Assembly (NCBI RefSeq): GCF_010092985.1
Contig: NZ_CP048106.1
Span: 1,426,001-1,490,000, forward strand
Source of the DNA: Pontibacter pudoricolor
GTDB taxonomy: Bacteria > Bacteroidota > Bacteroidia > Cytophagales > Hymenobacteraceae
Direction: 5' to 3'
DNA length: 64,000 nt
The stretch's first letter is position 1. Each line of letters opens with the position of its first letter. Shown piece after piece: positions 47,642 through 56,943 of this stretch. The notes under the pieces are model-generated. The model was not told the DNA's origin. It searched no databases and saw only the letters and a program-made list of their open reading frames with translations. Made by a program: the position numbers and the translations under genes.

Positions 47642-48973
47642 TTATCGGTTGGTATCTATAGTTCCTAATGCCCGCTGCAGATCAAGTTTGCTCGACATGA
47701 CATTATAAAGCGCATTGTAATAATTGAGTTGTGTTGTGCGGAGCTCCGTTTCAGCCACGATCAGGTCAACATAAGCTTTCACGCCTTCGTCGTACTGCAG
47801 TTTAATGATCTCGTACACTTCTTCGGCCATTTGCAGGTTATTCTGTAGCGTGCGCCACTCGGTAAAGTCGCTTTTATAGTTGGCGAGCGCTGTCTGGTAT
47901 TCCGTATTCAGTACCCGTCTTGTATCCTCAATCTCCACATCCAGCCTGTCTTCTTCCAGTTGTGCTATTTTAAGATTCTGCAATCTCCTGGTTCCCTGGA
48001 AAATGGGTAGGGAAATCTGCAGCCCGACCGCCGAGGTCGGGAAGGATTGTGTGTACAGGTCGGCCAGATGGTTATTGAAATAGACAAGGTTATAGTTACC
48101 AAAAGCAGAAACCGTTGGCAGGAAACTCCATTTGTTATAAGCAGTGTTCAGGCGCAGGATTTCGCGACGGGATTGCAGTTGCTGTAGTTCTATACGGTTT
48201 TCGTAGGCCAGTATTTGCGTGGTATCCATCATCACGGCCTGCTCCATGCGGTTATAGTTGTAGGCCAGGTTCAGATCCTGATCAACCGGATACCCCATCA
48301 GCTGTTTTAGATAAGCAATCCCGGATTTTATAGTTTCCTGTGCCCGTTTTCTGTCGCTGCGGATGTTGGCCAGCGTAATGGAGGCGCGCTGGTAGTCCGT
48401 TTTATCAACAATCCCTACTTCGTACCTGCTTTTGGCATCGTTGTACTGTTTTTGCTGGCGCGCAATATTCAGATCCAGAATCCGAAGCTGCTCCTGCGTA
48501 AACAGCACGTTATAGTAAGCTTTGCTAACTTCTACTACTGTATTAATGCGGGTAGAGGTAATCTGCTGCCCAAGTAACCGCCGGGTAGAACCTGCTGCGC
48601 GTGAAGCCAGTAACAAGCTGCTGCTAAAAATATTCTGGGTTGCCTGCAGCGCAATGCTGGAGTTATAGTTATTACCCAGCGTAACAATCTCATCGCCAAA
48701 TTGCTGCTGCTGTCTTTTTATATTGTAGCTACCTCCATATGTTGCAGAGATCTGCGGAAACCAGCCCGAAAGGTTCGCTCTTATTTCACGCTCTCCAATG
48801 GCTTCATCAATCAGCGACTGCTCTACTGCCGCCCTGTTTTCCAGCGCATAATTTACACACTGCTCCAGTGTCAGGCTATCTGTTGTAGCTACTGAATCGG
48901 TTTGTGCCAACAGCACACCCGGAAACAACAAGCAGGCAGTAAGCAGTATTTTTGCTCGTATCAATAATTTCAT
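47642..48973 (-). CDS. TolC-family outer-membrane channel of the RND system
   Basis: 443 residues with a signal peptide (ILLTACLLFPGVLLAQ). TolC features: LTLEQCVNYALENRAAVEQS, long coiled helices rich in Gln/Arg (LDLNIARQQKQYNDAKSRYE), and the internal repeat ending YDEGVKAYVDLIVAETELRT. It forms the outer-membrane exit duct for the pump. It starts 151 bases downstream of the tetR stop and precedes the adaptor by 18 bases (from the frameshifted ATG). Confidence 0.9.
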   Translation of the reverse strand: MKLLIRAKILLTACLLFPGVLLAQTDSVATTDSLTLEQCVNYALENRAAVEQSLIDEAIGEREIRANLSGWFPQISATYGGSYNIKRQQQQFGDEIVTLGNNYNSSIALQATQNIFSSSLLLASRAAGSTRRLLGQQITSTRINTVVEVSKAYYNVLFTQEQLRILDLNIARQQKQYNDAKSRYEVGIVDKTDYQRASITLANIRSDRKRAQETIKSGIAYLKQLMGYPVDQDLNLAYNYNRMEQAVMMDTTQILAYENRIELQQLQSRREILRLNTAYNKWSFLPTVSAFGNYNLVYFNNHLADLYTQSFPTSAVGLQISLPIFQGTRRLQNLKIAQLEEDRLDVEIEDTRRVLNTEYQTALANYKSDFTEWRTLQNNLQMAEEVYEIIKLQYDEGVKAYVDLIVAETELRTTQLNYYNALYNVMSSKLDLQRALGTIDTNR

Positions 48974-49124
48974 TTACTATAAAGTCTTCTGTAGTTGAGT
49001 TGGGTTAACAGGTAAAAGCACTGATGAATGGTAGGGCTATAGTTCGATTCTTTTTTCCCATAGTTTGCAGATCAAGGTTTAAACATCTTTATAGTTGTAG
49101 GTTAGTCAATGCTATAGTTTATAG

Positions 49125-49700
49125 TTACTTAGTGCGTTGCATGCCGTCCCAGAATATTTGCGGAATCAGCTCTAACTCTTTCCGCTCAAGTATTAACCAG
49201 CCAGAGGTAACAAGCCTGACCGTAGAAATGATGTTGCTATGCAAAAGCGTTCCCAATACATTAGGTCCTATCGGCTTTAGCTTCCCTTCCCTGGTCCCGC
49301 GTTCAAAAAAGTTTAAAAGCAGCGCGTGAAGTTCGTCCTGTTCCAGTGGCGGCCTTGCAGTGTTGTAGGGTGAGTTTACAAACTGCTCAAAGAATTTAAG
49401 TACTTCGGGGTTCTCCCGGTAAAAACGATATAAACCGAACCATAGGTTAAAGAAACATGCTTTAAAAGAGATTGTTTCGCAGTTTTCTTTTTTTATTACA
49501 GCAATTACCTGCTGCTGCACATACGTAAAAAGCTCCCCGATCAGCTGATCCTTACTATGGAAGTAATGATAGATTGTACCAGCGGCTACTCCGGCATGTT
49601 TGGCAACCATGCTCATAGGAGTGCCATGGAAGCCATTTTCGCGCACCAGTTTCAGGGTACTCTCAAATATTGCCCGCTTCTTTTCTGCTATCGGCTCCAT
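49125..49700 (-). CDS. TetR-family repressor of the RND efflux operon
   Basis: 191 residues. N-terminal helix-turn-helix: AIFESTLKLVRENGFHGTPM, MSMVAKHAGVAAGTIYHYFH, then KDQLIGELF, the TetR signature. The C-terminal half is a ligand-binding helical bundle. It is the first gene of the tetR-tolC-adaptor-pump series. A perfect inverted repeat lies between its -7 box and ATG, suggesting autoregulation with the inducer being a pump substrate. Confidence 0.88.
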   Translation of the reverse strand: MEPIAEKKRAIFESTLKLVRENGFHGTPMSMVAKHAGVAAGTIYHYFHSKDQLIGELFTYVQQQVIAVIKKENCETISFKACFFNLWFGLYRFYRENPEVLKFFEQFVNSPYNTARPPLEQDELHALLLNFFERGTREGKLKPIGPNVLGTLLHSNIISTVRLVTSGWLILERKELELIPQIFWDGMQRTK

Positions 49701-49718
49701 GTCCCTTTACTTCCAATT

Positions 49719-49730
49719 GAATGTTCATTC
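49719..49730. promoter_or_regulatory. Candidate TetR operator
   Basis: GAATGTTCATTC: inverted repeat GAATG/CATTC with a TT spacer, 18 bases upstream of the tetR ATG and just downstream of the -7 box at 49737-49744. Typical size and place for a self-repressing TetR protein. Confidence 0.55.
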
Positions 49731-49736
49731 GGTTTG

Positions 49737-49744
49737 CAAAGGTA
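49737..49744 (-). promoter_or_regulatory. -7 box of the tetR-efflux operon
   Basis: TACCTTTG on the - strand, a perfect TAnnTTTG match, identical to the box of the hydroxyproline operon and 36 bases from the tetR ATG. Confidence 0.6.
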
Positions 49745-49891
49745 ATATGATATTCCGCATTCTGAAAGCCAGGTGGCATTAACAGTCAGTAAAATTGGAT
49801 AAACGGCAACTATGGCATTGTATATAACCGGGTTAATGCAGCTTAACGTAAATATAGGAATAAAGCTTTTTTGAACTTAAACCCAACGGCC

Positions 49892-50350
49892 ATGACCCAA
49901 TTATCTGAGATCCGTTATACCCGGGGCGTTAACAGCGCAAACAACCCCATTTGGATGGACGGTTTGCGTATAGTTCTCGGACTATTTCTGGTAATAAAAG
50001 GTATTCTGTTTTTAGAGCACACTACCGATGTCTTTCGTATTTTTGGTGCAGAGCAGGACCTTGTTTCTGCCGGCAAAGCGCATTTCCTGACAAGCATGGT
50101 TCATATTGTTGGTGGACTGATGATCATGATCGGGATGCTGACAAGGCTGGCGCTGCTATGCCAGATTCCTATTTTGCTGGGAGCTCTGATGATCGTAAAC
50201 CCGCAGCGTGGCGTGAACTTCGGAAATTCAGAACTTATTCTTTCGCTTATAGTTACCGGCCTGATCGTGTTCTTTATGATCGTGGGTCCGGGCCGCTACT
50301 CTGTCGATAACAAGATCCTCCGGCCAAAACCGAATCCTGAGGAAGAGTAA
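49892..50350 (+). CDS. DoxX-family membrane protein
   Basis: 152 residues from the ATG at 49892 (a TTG at 49871 is the only longer choice). Four membrane segments with the DoxX pattern: WMDGLRIVLGLFLVIKGILF, HIVGGLMIMIGMLTRLALL, IPILLGALMIVNPQRG, LILSLIVTGLIVFFMIV. DoxX-like proteins are quinone-associated or redox-stress membrane proteins, mostly of unknown role. Divergent from tetR and ended by a hairpin that contains the AACTATAG word. Confidence 0.75.
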   Translation: MTQLSEIRYTRGVNSANNPIWMDGLRIVLGLFLVIKGILFLEHTTDVFRIFGAEQDLVSAGKAHFLTSMVHIVGGLMIMIGMLTRLALLCQIPILLGALMIVNPQRGVNFGNSELILSLIVTGLIVFFMIVGPGRYSVDNKILRPKPNPEEE

Positions 50351-50368
50351 GTTACATTTACATCAAAA

Positions 50369-50420
50369 ATTAGAGCCTATAGTTTGCAGTCGGAATCAAG
50401 TGCAAACTATAGGCTCTAAT
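50369..50420. terminator. Terminator with the AACTATAG word in its stem
   Basis: Twenty-base perfect arms, ATTAGAGCCTATAGTTTGCA (50369-50388) and its complement (50401-50420), 12-base loop, then TTTT. It serves the DoxX gene and probably the convergent TonB receptor gene. Confidence 0.8.
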
Positions 50421-50486
50421 TTTACGCGATGTTTCTAGTTACTTCTTTGCTGTAGCCAACTATAGCCTACCAAACTTAGGTTGGTT

Positions 50487-52673
50487 TTACAGCAGGTTCA
50501 GTTTAATACCGCCGTTTATCACCCGGCCATCTACAGGAGCAAATATCTCGCTGAATTGCGGATTAGTGATGCTACCTGTATAGATATCCCCGAATTTGCT
50601 TTGTCTGGTATCAAAAATGTTTTCAAAATTCAGGAACAAGGAGAAGCGGTTAAACATTTTCTCCACCATTACCCCGTTTATCCAGTAATCCTGCCCACGG
50701 CTACCGTTGGTTAGTTGCTGTTCACTGAAATAGTACGCTTCCAAACCTATCCTGAAATTATCTTCCTTTTCCAGCATCAATACTGTGTTCACCCGGTGCT
50801 TTGGAGTCAGGGGCATATCGGTAACAGTGCCGTTGTAATGCTGCCTGGCGTCTGTGTAGGTATAGCCCAGGAACAGTTTCACCCATTCGTAGCCAAATTT
50901 CATGTTTGTTTCCACGCCTTTCGTATCAATGTTGCCATTCGCATTCCGGAACTCATACAGGTTATCTGGTCGCAGTGTCAGAATTAGTGGGTTATTGAGA
51001 TAAGTGTAGAAGAACATGTGGTTGATGCTGAACGTAACATCCTCGCCGATCAGGGTGTTATAGTTGATGTCCGCGTTTCCACCGATAGATGTTTCGGCTT
51101 CTGTCTGGCTGATGTTGAGCGGCAGGATATTCCGGAAAGTAAGGTTCTCAGCTTCCTGGGTAAAGATAGTAGGTGTTTTATAGCCCATCCCCCCCCCGAT
51201 ACGCGATGTCAGGCGATCACTAACCCGGAACAAGGCAGAAACCCGTGGCAATACAAACACTCCTTTCGATTTATTAGCCGGTTCAGGCGTAACGTAATCT
51301 GTTCGAAGCCCGGATTCCAGCACGAACCAATCTACAGGGGTAAACGTGTTCTGTACAAAAGCTCCTACTATAGTATTATCGTAATTCCTTTTCCCCACTG
51401 CATCTGCCTGCCGTTCCGAAAACTTATCTGTCCAGAGGTTTGCGCCTAGTACCCAATCCGTTTTTTCGCTGTTTAAATTATAGGCTACCTCACTGAAGCT
51501 GGCTGTCTGCTTGCCCCGGAAGTCATAATCAGGAACTGCGATTTCCCGGTTGAAAAAGCTTACACTGTTTTTAACAGAAATCATGGAGCGGTCTGAAAGC
51601 CTGTGCTCCAGGTTAAACTGCGTGGAAAGTCTTTCGGTGTTGTTTTCTTCAAAATAGTAGTCGCCTGCTTCTCCATCTATATAGCGCATGTCGCCTCCCA
51701 ACCGATCTTCCTCTGACGCATTTATCCCAAAAGAAAGCTGCATTTTCTCACTTGGATAAAAGTATAGCGTAGGGTTGGCTGAATATCGTTCAAAGTCCGG
51801 GATGGCGGAAAGGCCGATGTCTGCCGGATCATAGGCCTGGTTGGCATTACGCGAAGCAAACACCGTTACACCAAATTTACCGAAACGCTTGCCGTAAAAG
51901 GCACTCAGGTCGAGCCCTTTGGCGCTGGTCGCATTTGCCATAAAGCTCAGTTCACCTTCCTCTTTCGGTTTTTTCGTGATCAGGTTTACCAGTCCGGCAA
52001 TGGCGCCCCCACCGTAGAGCGTAGACGAACTCCCTTTTATCACTTCTACCTGGTACAGGTTAAGCGGGGGAATCTGCATAATGCTCAGGCCACTTGAAAA
52101 CCCGGAATAAAGCGGAAAACCGTCCTGCAGAATCTGGGTATAACGTCCATCAAGGCCTTGAATACGGATATTGGCATTGGCACTGGTGGCTGATGTCTGC
52201 TGTGTCTGGATTCCGGTGCTTTCGCTCAGCAGCATACGTATATCGCCGGGCTTCATATTGGCTTTTTCGCCAAGTTCTTCCAGTGTAATGGCTTCTACCC
52301 GCGTCGGAATATCCTCGATGGTGCGGCTGCTACGTGTAGTGGTAACAACCACTTCTTCCAGTTCTTCACCTGCCGGTGCTAAAAGTACGACCAACGGGCC
52401 TGCCTGAACTATAGGGAACGTAACAGTATCCACCTTTTCCCCATACCCGACATAACTATACCTGACGATCTGTTTGCCTGCCGGTATGTTTGTTAGTTCG
52501 AGTTCGCCGCTGGCATTTGAAGTTGCTCCTATGCTGGTACCTTGTATGGCTGCTGTCGCTCCGATCAGCGGCTGCTGCGTTTCACTATCCCGGATAATTA
52601 TCTGAAGCGAATGCTGGCTGAATGCTAATGTGTTGCAGAACAAGACAAGCAGTACGGCAATATATTTTTTCAT
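50487..52673 (-). CDS. TonB-dependent outer-membrane receptor
   Basis: 728 residues from the ATG at 52673 (MKKYIAVLLVLFCNTLAFSQ, a good signal peptide; the open frame runs further up to 52766 but would bury the signal). Order: carboxypeptidase-like/CarbopepD domain (QPLIGATAAIQGTSIGATSN), plug domain (VVVTTTRSSRTIEDIPTRVE, a TonB-box-like start, then LLSESTGIQTQQTSATSANA and GLDGRYTQILQDG), then a 22-strand barrel. It imports a bulky ligand (metal chelate or vitamin) using TonB. The substrate cannot be read. No partner lipoprotein is adjacent. Confidence 0.9.
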   Translation of the reverse strand: MKKYIAVLLVLFCNTLAFSQHSLQIIIRDSETQQPLIGATAAIQGTSIGATSNASGELELTNIPAGKQIVRYSYVGYGEKVDTVTFPIVQAGPLVVLLAPAGEELEEVVVTTTRSSRTIEDIPTRVEAITLEELGEKANMKPGDIRMLLSESTGIQTQQTSATSANANIRIQGLDGRYTQILQDGFPLYSGFSSGLSIMQIPPLNLYQVEVIKGSSSTLYGGGAIAGLVNLITKKPKEEGELSFMANATSAKGLDLSAFYGKRFGKFGVTVFASRNANQAYDPADIGLSAIPDFERYSANPTLYFYPSEKMQLSFGINASEEDRLGGDMRYIDGEAGDYYFEENNTERLSTQFNLEHRLSDRSMISVKNSVSFFNREIAVPDYDFRGKQTASFSEVAYNLNSEKTDWVLGANLWTDKFSERQADAVGKRNYDNTIVGAFVQNTFTPVDWFVLESGLRTDYVTPEPANKSKGVFVLPRVSALFRVSDRLTSRIGGGMGYKTPTIFTQEAENLTFRNILPLNISQTEAETSIGGNADINYNTLIGEDVTFSINHMFFYTYLNNPLILTLRPDNLYEFRNANGNIDTKGVETNMKFGYEWVKLFLGYTYTDARQHYNGTVTDMPLTPKHRVNTVLMLEKEDNFRIGLEAYYFSEQQLTNGSRGQDYWINGVMVEKMFNRFSLFLNFENIFDTRQSKFGDIYTGSITNPQFSEIFAPVDGRVINGGIKLNLL

Positions 52674-52967
52674 TATAGATGGGTGTACATATAAAACTAT
52701 AACTCCTGTGGTAAAGCGCTGAATGAGCAGTATAGTTTTCTGAATTTTAAAATTCTCCGGTCTCAATTTTCACCGGTACAGATTCTGTTTTATCCTGGCT
52801 AGAGACAAAAAGAGGCTAGCCCTGGCAGGCAAATGTAGGGAGTTTCGGCGTAATCTATAAACCCACAGCACTATTGCTCTTCTATCTATAGTTGAACTGT
52901 ATGTAGTTCTATTCCCTGATTTAGAACTGCTTTCTAATAATATATACTCTTTGCCGGAAAAGAAAAA

Positions 52968-53480
52968 TTATGCACTATGGGTTTGGAGATAGGCAGACGT
53001 GTACGGATGTTCTTTCGCTACACCTTCACTCATGATGTGCATCACCTTCCACCCCTCTGCCTTAAGGTAATCTGAAATGATAGCGCGATGGCAACGCCAC
53101 CAGACGGCTTCGGAACACATGTAGGCCACCCTTTTTATAGTTGCGATCTCTTCTAACTTATCAACAGCCTCTTTAAACTCGTCTGTCTCAGCATAATCGG
53201 CATAGCCGCGGAATGATTCGCTGCGCCAGACTGTATTGACAGAGTCGTGTTTTGGTTTTCTGCGTCCGCCCAGCTCGGTAAAAGGCATGTATTGTATTCC
53301 GGCTTCCGGCAAAAATTCCTGCAAGGCTGCCACATTAAACTGGGGGTATTTTCTGGAACCGGGATACCTGCGCACATCTACCAGCACTTCAATTTTAAAG
53401 GATTTCAGTGCTGCAATAAATTCTTCCGGGCTACGGGTAGAATGCCCGAACGTCCAGATCGTCTTTGTCTCAGGTGCCAT
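52968..53480 (-). CDS. DUF488-family protein
   Basis: 170 residues. TFGHSTRSPEEFIAALK, VDVRRYPGSRKYPQFN and CSEAVWWRCHRAIISDYL are the three conserved DUF488 regions. Function is unproven; the conserved Cys-x5-RCHR region has suggested nucleic acid- or redox-related roles. Short gaps to the DUF2945 (15 bases) and AhpD-like genes suggest a three-gene operon. Confidence 0.87.
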   Translation of the reverse strand: MAPETKTIWTFGHSTRSPEEFIAALKSFKIEVLVDVRRYPGSRKYPQFNVAALQEFLPEAGIQYMPFTELGGRRKPKHDSVNTVWRSESFRGYADYAETDEFKEAVDKLEEIATIKRVAYMCSEAVWWRCHRAIISDYLKAEGWKVMHIMSEGVAKEHPYTSAYLQTHSA

Positions 53481-53495
53481 GTATACTTTTTAAAT

Positions 53496-53723
53496 TTATG
53501 ATTTCTGTTTATCGATCTTTTTGAGTGCCGTACTCTTATGCGCCGCTATATGGTCTGTTTTGTCGCTTTTTATCTCATATTGCGGCTCTTCTTTAGTGGC
53601 ATGGTGCGTGTAGCCCTTGTAGTTAAAATCAGAAGTATGCACTTTTATGATCGTTCCGGTCACGTACCCAGCCTCTGAATTCCAGCGTACATGGTCTCCG
53701 GTTTTAAAACGTTCGTTTCCCAT
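53496..53723 (-). CDS. DUF2945 (Tudor-like) small protein
   Basis: 75 residues. GDHVRWNSEAGYVTGTIIKVH and KEEPQYEIKSDKT with HKSTALKKI match the small DUF2945/HVA1 Tudor-like family, often found in stress-related clusters. Likely cytosolic; partners unknown. Between DUF488 and AhpD-like genes on the same strand. Confidence 0.82.
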   Translation of the reverse strand: MGNERFKTGDHVRWNSEAGYVTGTIIKVHTSDFNYKGYTHHATKEEPQYEIKSDKTDHIAAHKSTALKKIDKQKS

Positions 53724-53728
53724 AGTTC

Positions 53729-54067
53729 TTAAACCTTACTCTTTTCAAATTCATCTAAAGCCAGGTTTGAGTGGGCGAAGGCTCCACCGGCACGCATTTC
53801 TGCGGCAACCCAAACAGCTTCCATAATTTCCTGTTCAGTGGCCCCTTTCCTGACTGCCAGTTTGGTATGACTCCGGATGCAGTACGGGCATTGCGTAACA
53901 TGCGCCACAGCTACGGCAATAAGTTGTTTTGTTTTCTCGTCCAGTGCTCCCTGTTTAAAAACTGCCCTGCTGAAAGCTCTGAAAGCATCCGAAACCTCAG
54001 GTACAAGCGATTTTCTCTTTTCGGACAGTTCGCGGCTTGGCTCCGGGAATAGTTGTTGATTTTCCAT
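53729..54067 (-). CDS. AhpD-like carboxymuconolactone decarboxylase-family protein
   Basis: 112 residues, all-helical. The redox-type motif CPYCIRSH (Cys-x2-Cys-x3-His) is present in HVTQCPYCIRSHTKLAVRKG. This version of the family is peroxidase-like (AhpD) rather than the decarboxylase. Likely first gene of the three-gene - strand operon; a role in peroxide stress is inferred. Confidence 0.85.
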   Translation of the reverse strand: MENQQLFPEPSRELSEKRKSLVPEVSDAFRAFSRAVFKQGALDEKTKQLIAVAVAHVTQCPYCIRSHTKLAVRKGATEQEIMEAVWVAAEMRAGGAFAHSNLALDEFEKSKV

Positions 54068-54394
54068 AGTAAAGTTTATTTAGGTTTCTCCAGCTCAGGT
54101 GCATATCAGGTACTGGCAACTATAGTTGCTGCAGCTAACTTATATGCGGAAACACATCCATTACAGTTTTACCCCAACCGCATATTAATGTTATGATCTG
54201 CCTTGCCGGGCAACAACATCTATAGTTTAAAATACCAGCCGCAGTACCTGTCAACTATAGCCTATGCTGGCTTATAGTTCATTGCAGTTTCCGGGTTGCT
54301 ATAGTTGCGGAGCGAATCAGATCATTGTAAAATTTAATCGTTAAAAGATTGTAACCATTTGGCTGTCATCACATCTAACCTTAAAACTTAAACT
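54068..54394. other. Divergent region rich in AACTATAG words
   Basis: 327 bases between the AhpD-like and sigma-factor genes. AACTATAGTT at 54118-54127, plus further CTATAGTT/AACTATAG words near 54220, 54255 and 54300. Promoters for both directions should be here. Confidence 0.45.
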
Positions 54395-55084
54395 ATGAAA
54401 ACAACCAATTTTGCAAACGTATCCGGGGAAAAAGAGCTCACTGATGAAGCGGTTGTCTGCAGGGTACTTTCCGGAGAAGTTTCGTTGTATGAGTTGCTGA
54501 TGCGGCGCCACAACCAGAAGCTTTACCGGGCCATAAGAAGCTACCTGAAAAATGAGCAGGAAGTAGAAGATGCCATGCAGGACACTTACCTGAAAGGGTA
54601 TGAGAAACTATACCAGTTCCGGCACGATGCCCAGTTCTCTACCTGGCTTCTCCGGATCGGGATAAACACTGCCCTTGCTAAACTACGAGAAAACCGGCGC
54701 GTCTTTCCCTTCTCGCTTCTGGTTGACCAGCCGGAAGACATTTCTAAAATACTAACGCAGATAAACTTTATGAGCCCCGAGCACATTGCTATCCAGCAGG
54801 AAGTAAAGCAACTCCTGGAAAAAGCTATAGACAGCATACCCGAAAAATACAGGATCATTTACACCTTGCGCGAAGTAGAAGGCATGCCCGTAAGCGAGAT
54901 CACCCAATGCCTGGACCTGTCGGAAAGTAATGTTAAAGTCAGGCTGCACCGGGCAAAAGCAATGCTGAAGGAAAACCTGTTTAAATTATCAGCTACACGC
55001 GATGTGTTTGAATTTGGCAACAAGCGCTGCGATGCACTGGTGGAGCGTGTAATGCGTGCTTTGAAACCTGAAAACGAACTATAA
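54395..55084 (+). CDS. ECF-type RNA polymerase sigma factor
   Basis: 229 residues, slightly long for an ECF. Region 2 (RRHNQKLYRAIRSYLKNEQE, EDAMQDTYLKGYEKLYQFRH, AQFSTWLLRIGINTAL) and region 4 (IPEKYRIIYTLREVEGMPVS, ITQCLDLSESNVKVRLHRAK) are clear. No anti-sigma gene is adjacent. The following genes (GH15, a membrane protein, DUF4142, cupredoxin) run in the same direction and could be part of its regulon; that is inference. Confidence 0.87.
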   Translation: MKTTNFANVSGEKELTDEAVVCRVLSGEVSLYELLMRRHNQKLYRAIRSYLKNEQEVEDAMQDTYLKGYEKLYQFRHDAQFSTWLLRIGINTALAKLRENRRVFPFSLLVDQPEDISKILTQINFMSPEHIAIQQEVKQLLEKAIDSIPEKYRIIYTLREVEGMPVSEITQCLDLSESNVKVRLHRAKAMLKENLFKLSATRDVFEFGNKRCDALVERVMRALKPENEL

Positions 55085-55101
55085 ATCAATCAGTACCAAC
55101 T

Positions 55102-56943
55102 ATGGCTGCCAGGCTTTCAGACTACACCCTGATCGGGAATGCGCGTGCTGCCGCCCTGGTAAGTAAAAATGGGTGTATAGACTGGTGCTGTCTGCCAGAA
55201 TTTGATTCTCCAAGCGTTTTTGCAGCTATTTTAGACAGAGATCAGGGCGGCCACTTCTCCATCAGTCCTGTGGGCAACTATAGTTCGGAGCAACGCTATT
55301 TGCCCGACACAAACGTGGTGGAAACTATATTTGAGACAAGTGATGGAAAAGCGCGATTGCTTGATGCCTTTACAGCCCAGACCGAGAAAGACAAAAAACG
55401 CAACTTATTCCCTGACCATGAACTGATGCGCATAGTGGAGGGTATTTCGGGTACGGTTGAGTTCAGGCTGGAATATGTACCTAAAACCTACTATGGCAAA
55501 CACACTCCTGAACTGCAAGACCGCCAAAAACTGGGTATCCATTTTATCTGGAAAGAAAACAGCTATACGTTGCTTAGCACCTTGCCGCCCGGGCAACTCA
55601 CGGTAAACAAAATCATTCCAGGCTGCGCGACTGCAAATTTTAGTGTTAGCCCCGGCGAACAGGTCATTTTCTCCTTCAGTCATTCAGCCCAAAGTCCGGC
55701 TATAGTTCCTGAGCTTAAAACCACAGCCCCGGAGCGCATGCAGCAAACGATAGATTTCTGGAAAAACTGGATCGGGCAATGTACTTACACCGGCCTGTAT
55801 AAAGAGCAGGTCAGGCGAAGTGCGCTTGTACTTAAATTACTTACCTATGCCCCGTCAGGTGCTATAGTTGCTGCCCCTACTACCTCCTTACCCGAAAAGC
55901 CCGGCGGTGAACGCAACTGGGATTATCGCTACTGCTGGCTCCGGGATGCCTCGTTTACGATCAGGGCACTGCTAAAACTTGGGTTTGAAGAAGAGGCAAA
56001 CGCGTATATGCACTGGATACTGCACGCAACTCAACTTACCAGGCCAAAATTGCAGGTAGTTTATAACGTTTTCGGGCATGCCTCTTTACCCGAGCAAATT
56101 ATCAGCTGGCTGAAAGGTTATGCGGATTCTTCCCCTGTGCGGATCGGAAACGGAGCAGATAAGCAATTTCAGCTGGATGTTTACGGAGAAGTGCTGGATG
56201 CCGTATTTGCCTACTCACCGTTGCTGAAGAAAGTTGACCGTGATACCAAAAAGTTTGTACTGGGTCTGGGTAACATCATTTGCGATAGCTGGGATAAGCC
56301 GGATAATGGTATCTGGGAAATTCGCTCTTCCATCATTCAACATACGCACTCAAAAGTAATGGCCTGGGTAGGGCTGGACAGACTTATCAAGCTTACCGAA
56401 AACTATAAATGGCACGATGCGCCGATCGAAAAATTCAGAAAGACAGCTGCAAGAATTAGGGAGAACATAGAGCAGTTTGGTTTTAATGAAGAAATCAATT
56501 CTTACACGCACGAGCTGAAAGGCTGCAAAGTAGACGCAAGCCTGCTGACGCTTTCACTGGCAGGGTACTGCGATCCTGCATCGCCCAGGATGGTTGCAAC
56601 TACAAAACTGATACAGGAACGTTTATCTGAAAATAACCTGCTTTACCGCTACCTGAACCGGGATGACGGGCTCACTGGAAATGAAGGCGCATTTGGTATC
56701 TGCAATTTCTGGCTGATCGAAAACCTGGCCAGGTCCGGAAAAATTGAAAAAGCAATGGTTCTTTTCGAAACTATAGTTGCCTGCGCCAGCCCTACCGGCC
56801 TTTTATCTGAAGAGATCGATACGGAGACATTTGAACTCCTGGGAAACTACCCGCAGGGCTTTACACATATCGGCCTGATAAACGCTGCTTTTGCTATAAA
56901 CGAGGTTTACCACGAAACTCCCGCGCATCATGAATATCTCTGA
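55102..56943 (+). CDS. GH15-family glucoamylase/trehalase-like glycosidase
   Basis: 613 residues, no signal peptide. N-terminal beta-sandwich (YTLIGNARAAALVSKNGCID), then the (alpha/alpha)6 barrel with GERNWDYRYCWLRDASFT and LNRDDGLTGNEGAFGICNFW, carrying the catalytic acids. Bacterial members hydrolyse glucosides such as trehalose or maltose oligomers; cytosolic. Starts 18 bases after the sigma gene. It contains two perfect AACTATAGTT words (55276-55285 and 56769-56778). Confidence 0.88.
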   Translation: MAARLSDYTLIGNARAAALVSKNGCIDWCCLPEFDSPSVFAAILDRDQGGHFSISPVGNYSSEQRYLPDTNVVETIFETSDGKARLLDAFTAQTEKDKKRNLFPDHELMRIVEGISGTVEFRLEYVPKTYYGKHTPELQDRQKLGIHFIWKENSYTLLSTLPPGQLTVNKIIPGCATANFSVSPGEQVIFSFSHSAQSPAIVPELKTTAPERMQQTIDFWKNWIGQCTYTGLYKEQVRRSALVLKLLTYAPSGAIVAAPTTSLPEKPGGERNWDYRYCWLRDASFTIRALLKLGFEEEANAYMHWILHATQLTRPKLQVVYNVFGHASLPEQIISWLKGYADSSPVRIGNGADKQFQLDVYGEVLDAVFAYSPLLKKVDRDTKKFVLGLGNIICDSWDKPDNGIWEIRSSIIQHTHSKVMAWVGLDRLIKLTENYKWHDAPIEKFRKTAARIRENIEQFGFNEEINSYTHELKGCKVDASLLTLSLAGYCDPASPRMVATTKLIQERLSENNLLYRYLNRDDGLTGNEGAFGICNFWLIENLARSGKIEKAMVLFETIVACASPTGLLSEEIDTETFELLGNYPQGFTHIGLINAAFAINEVYHETPAHHEYL

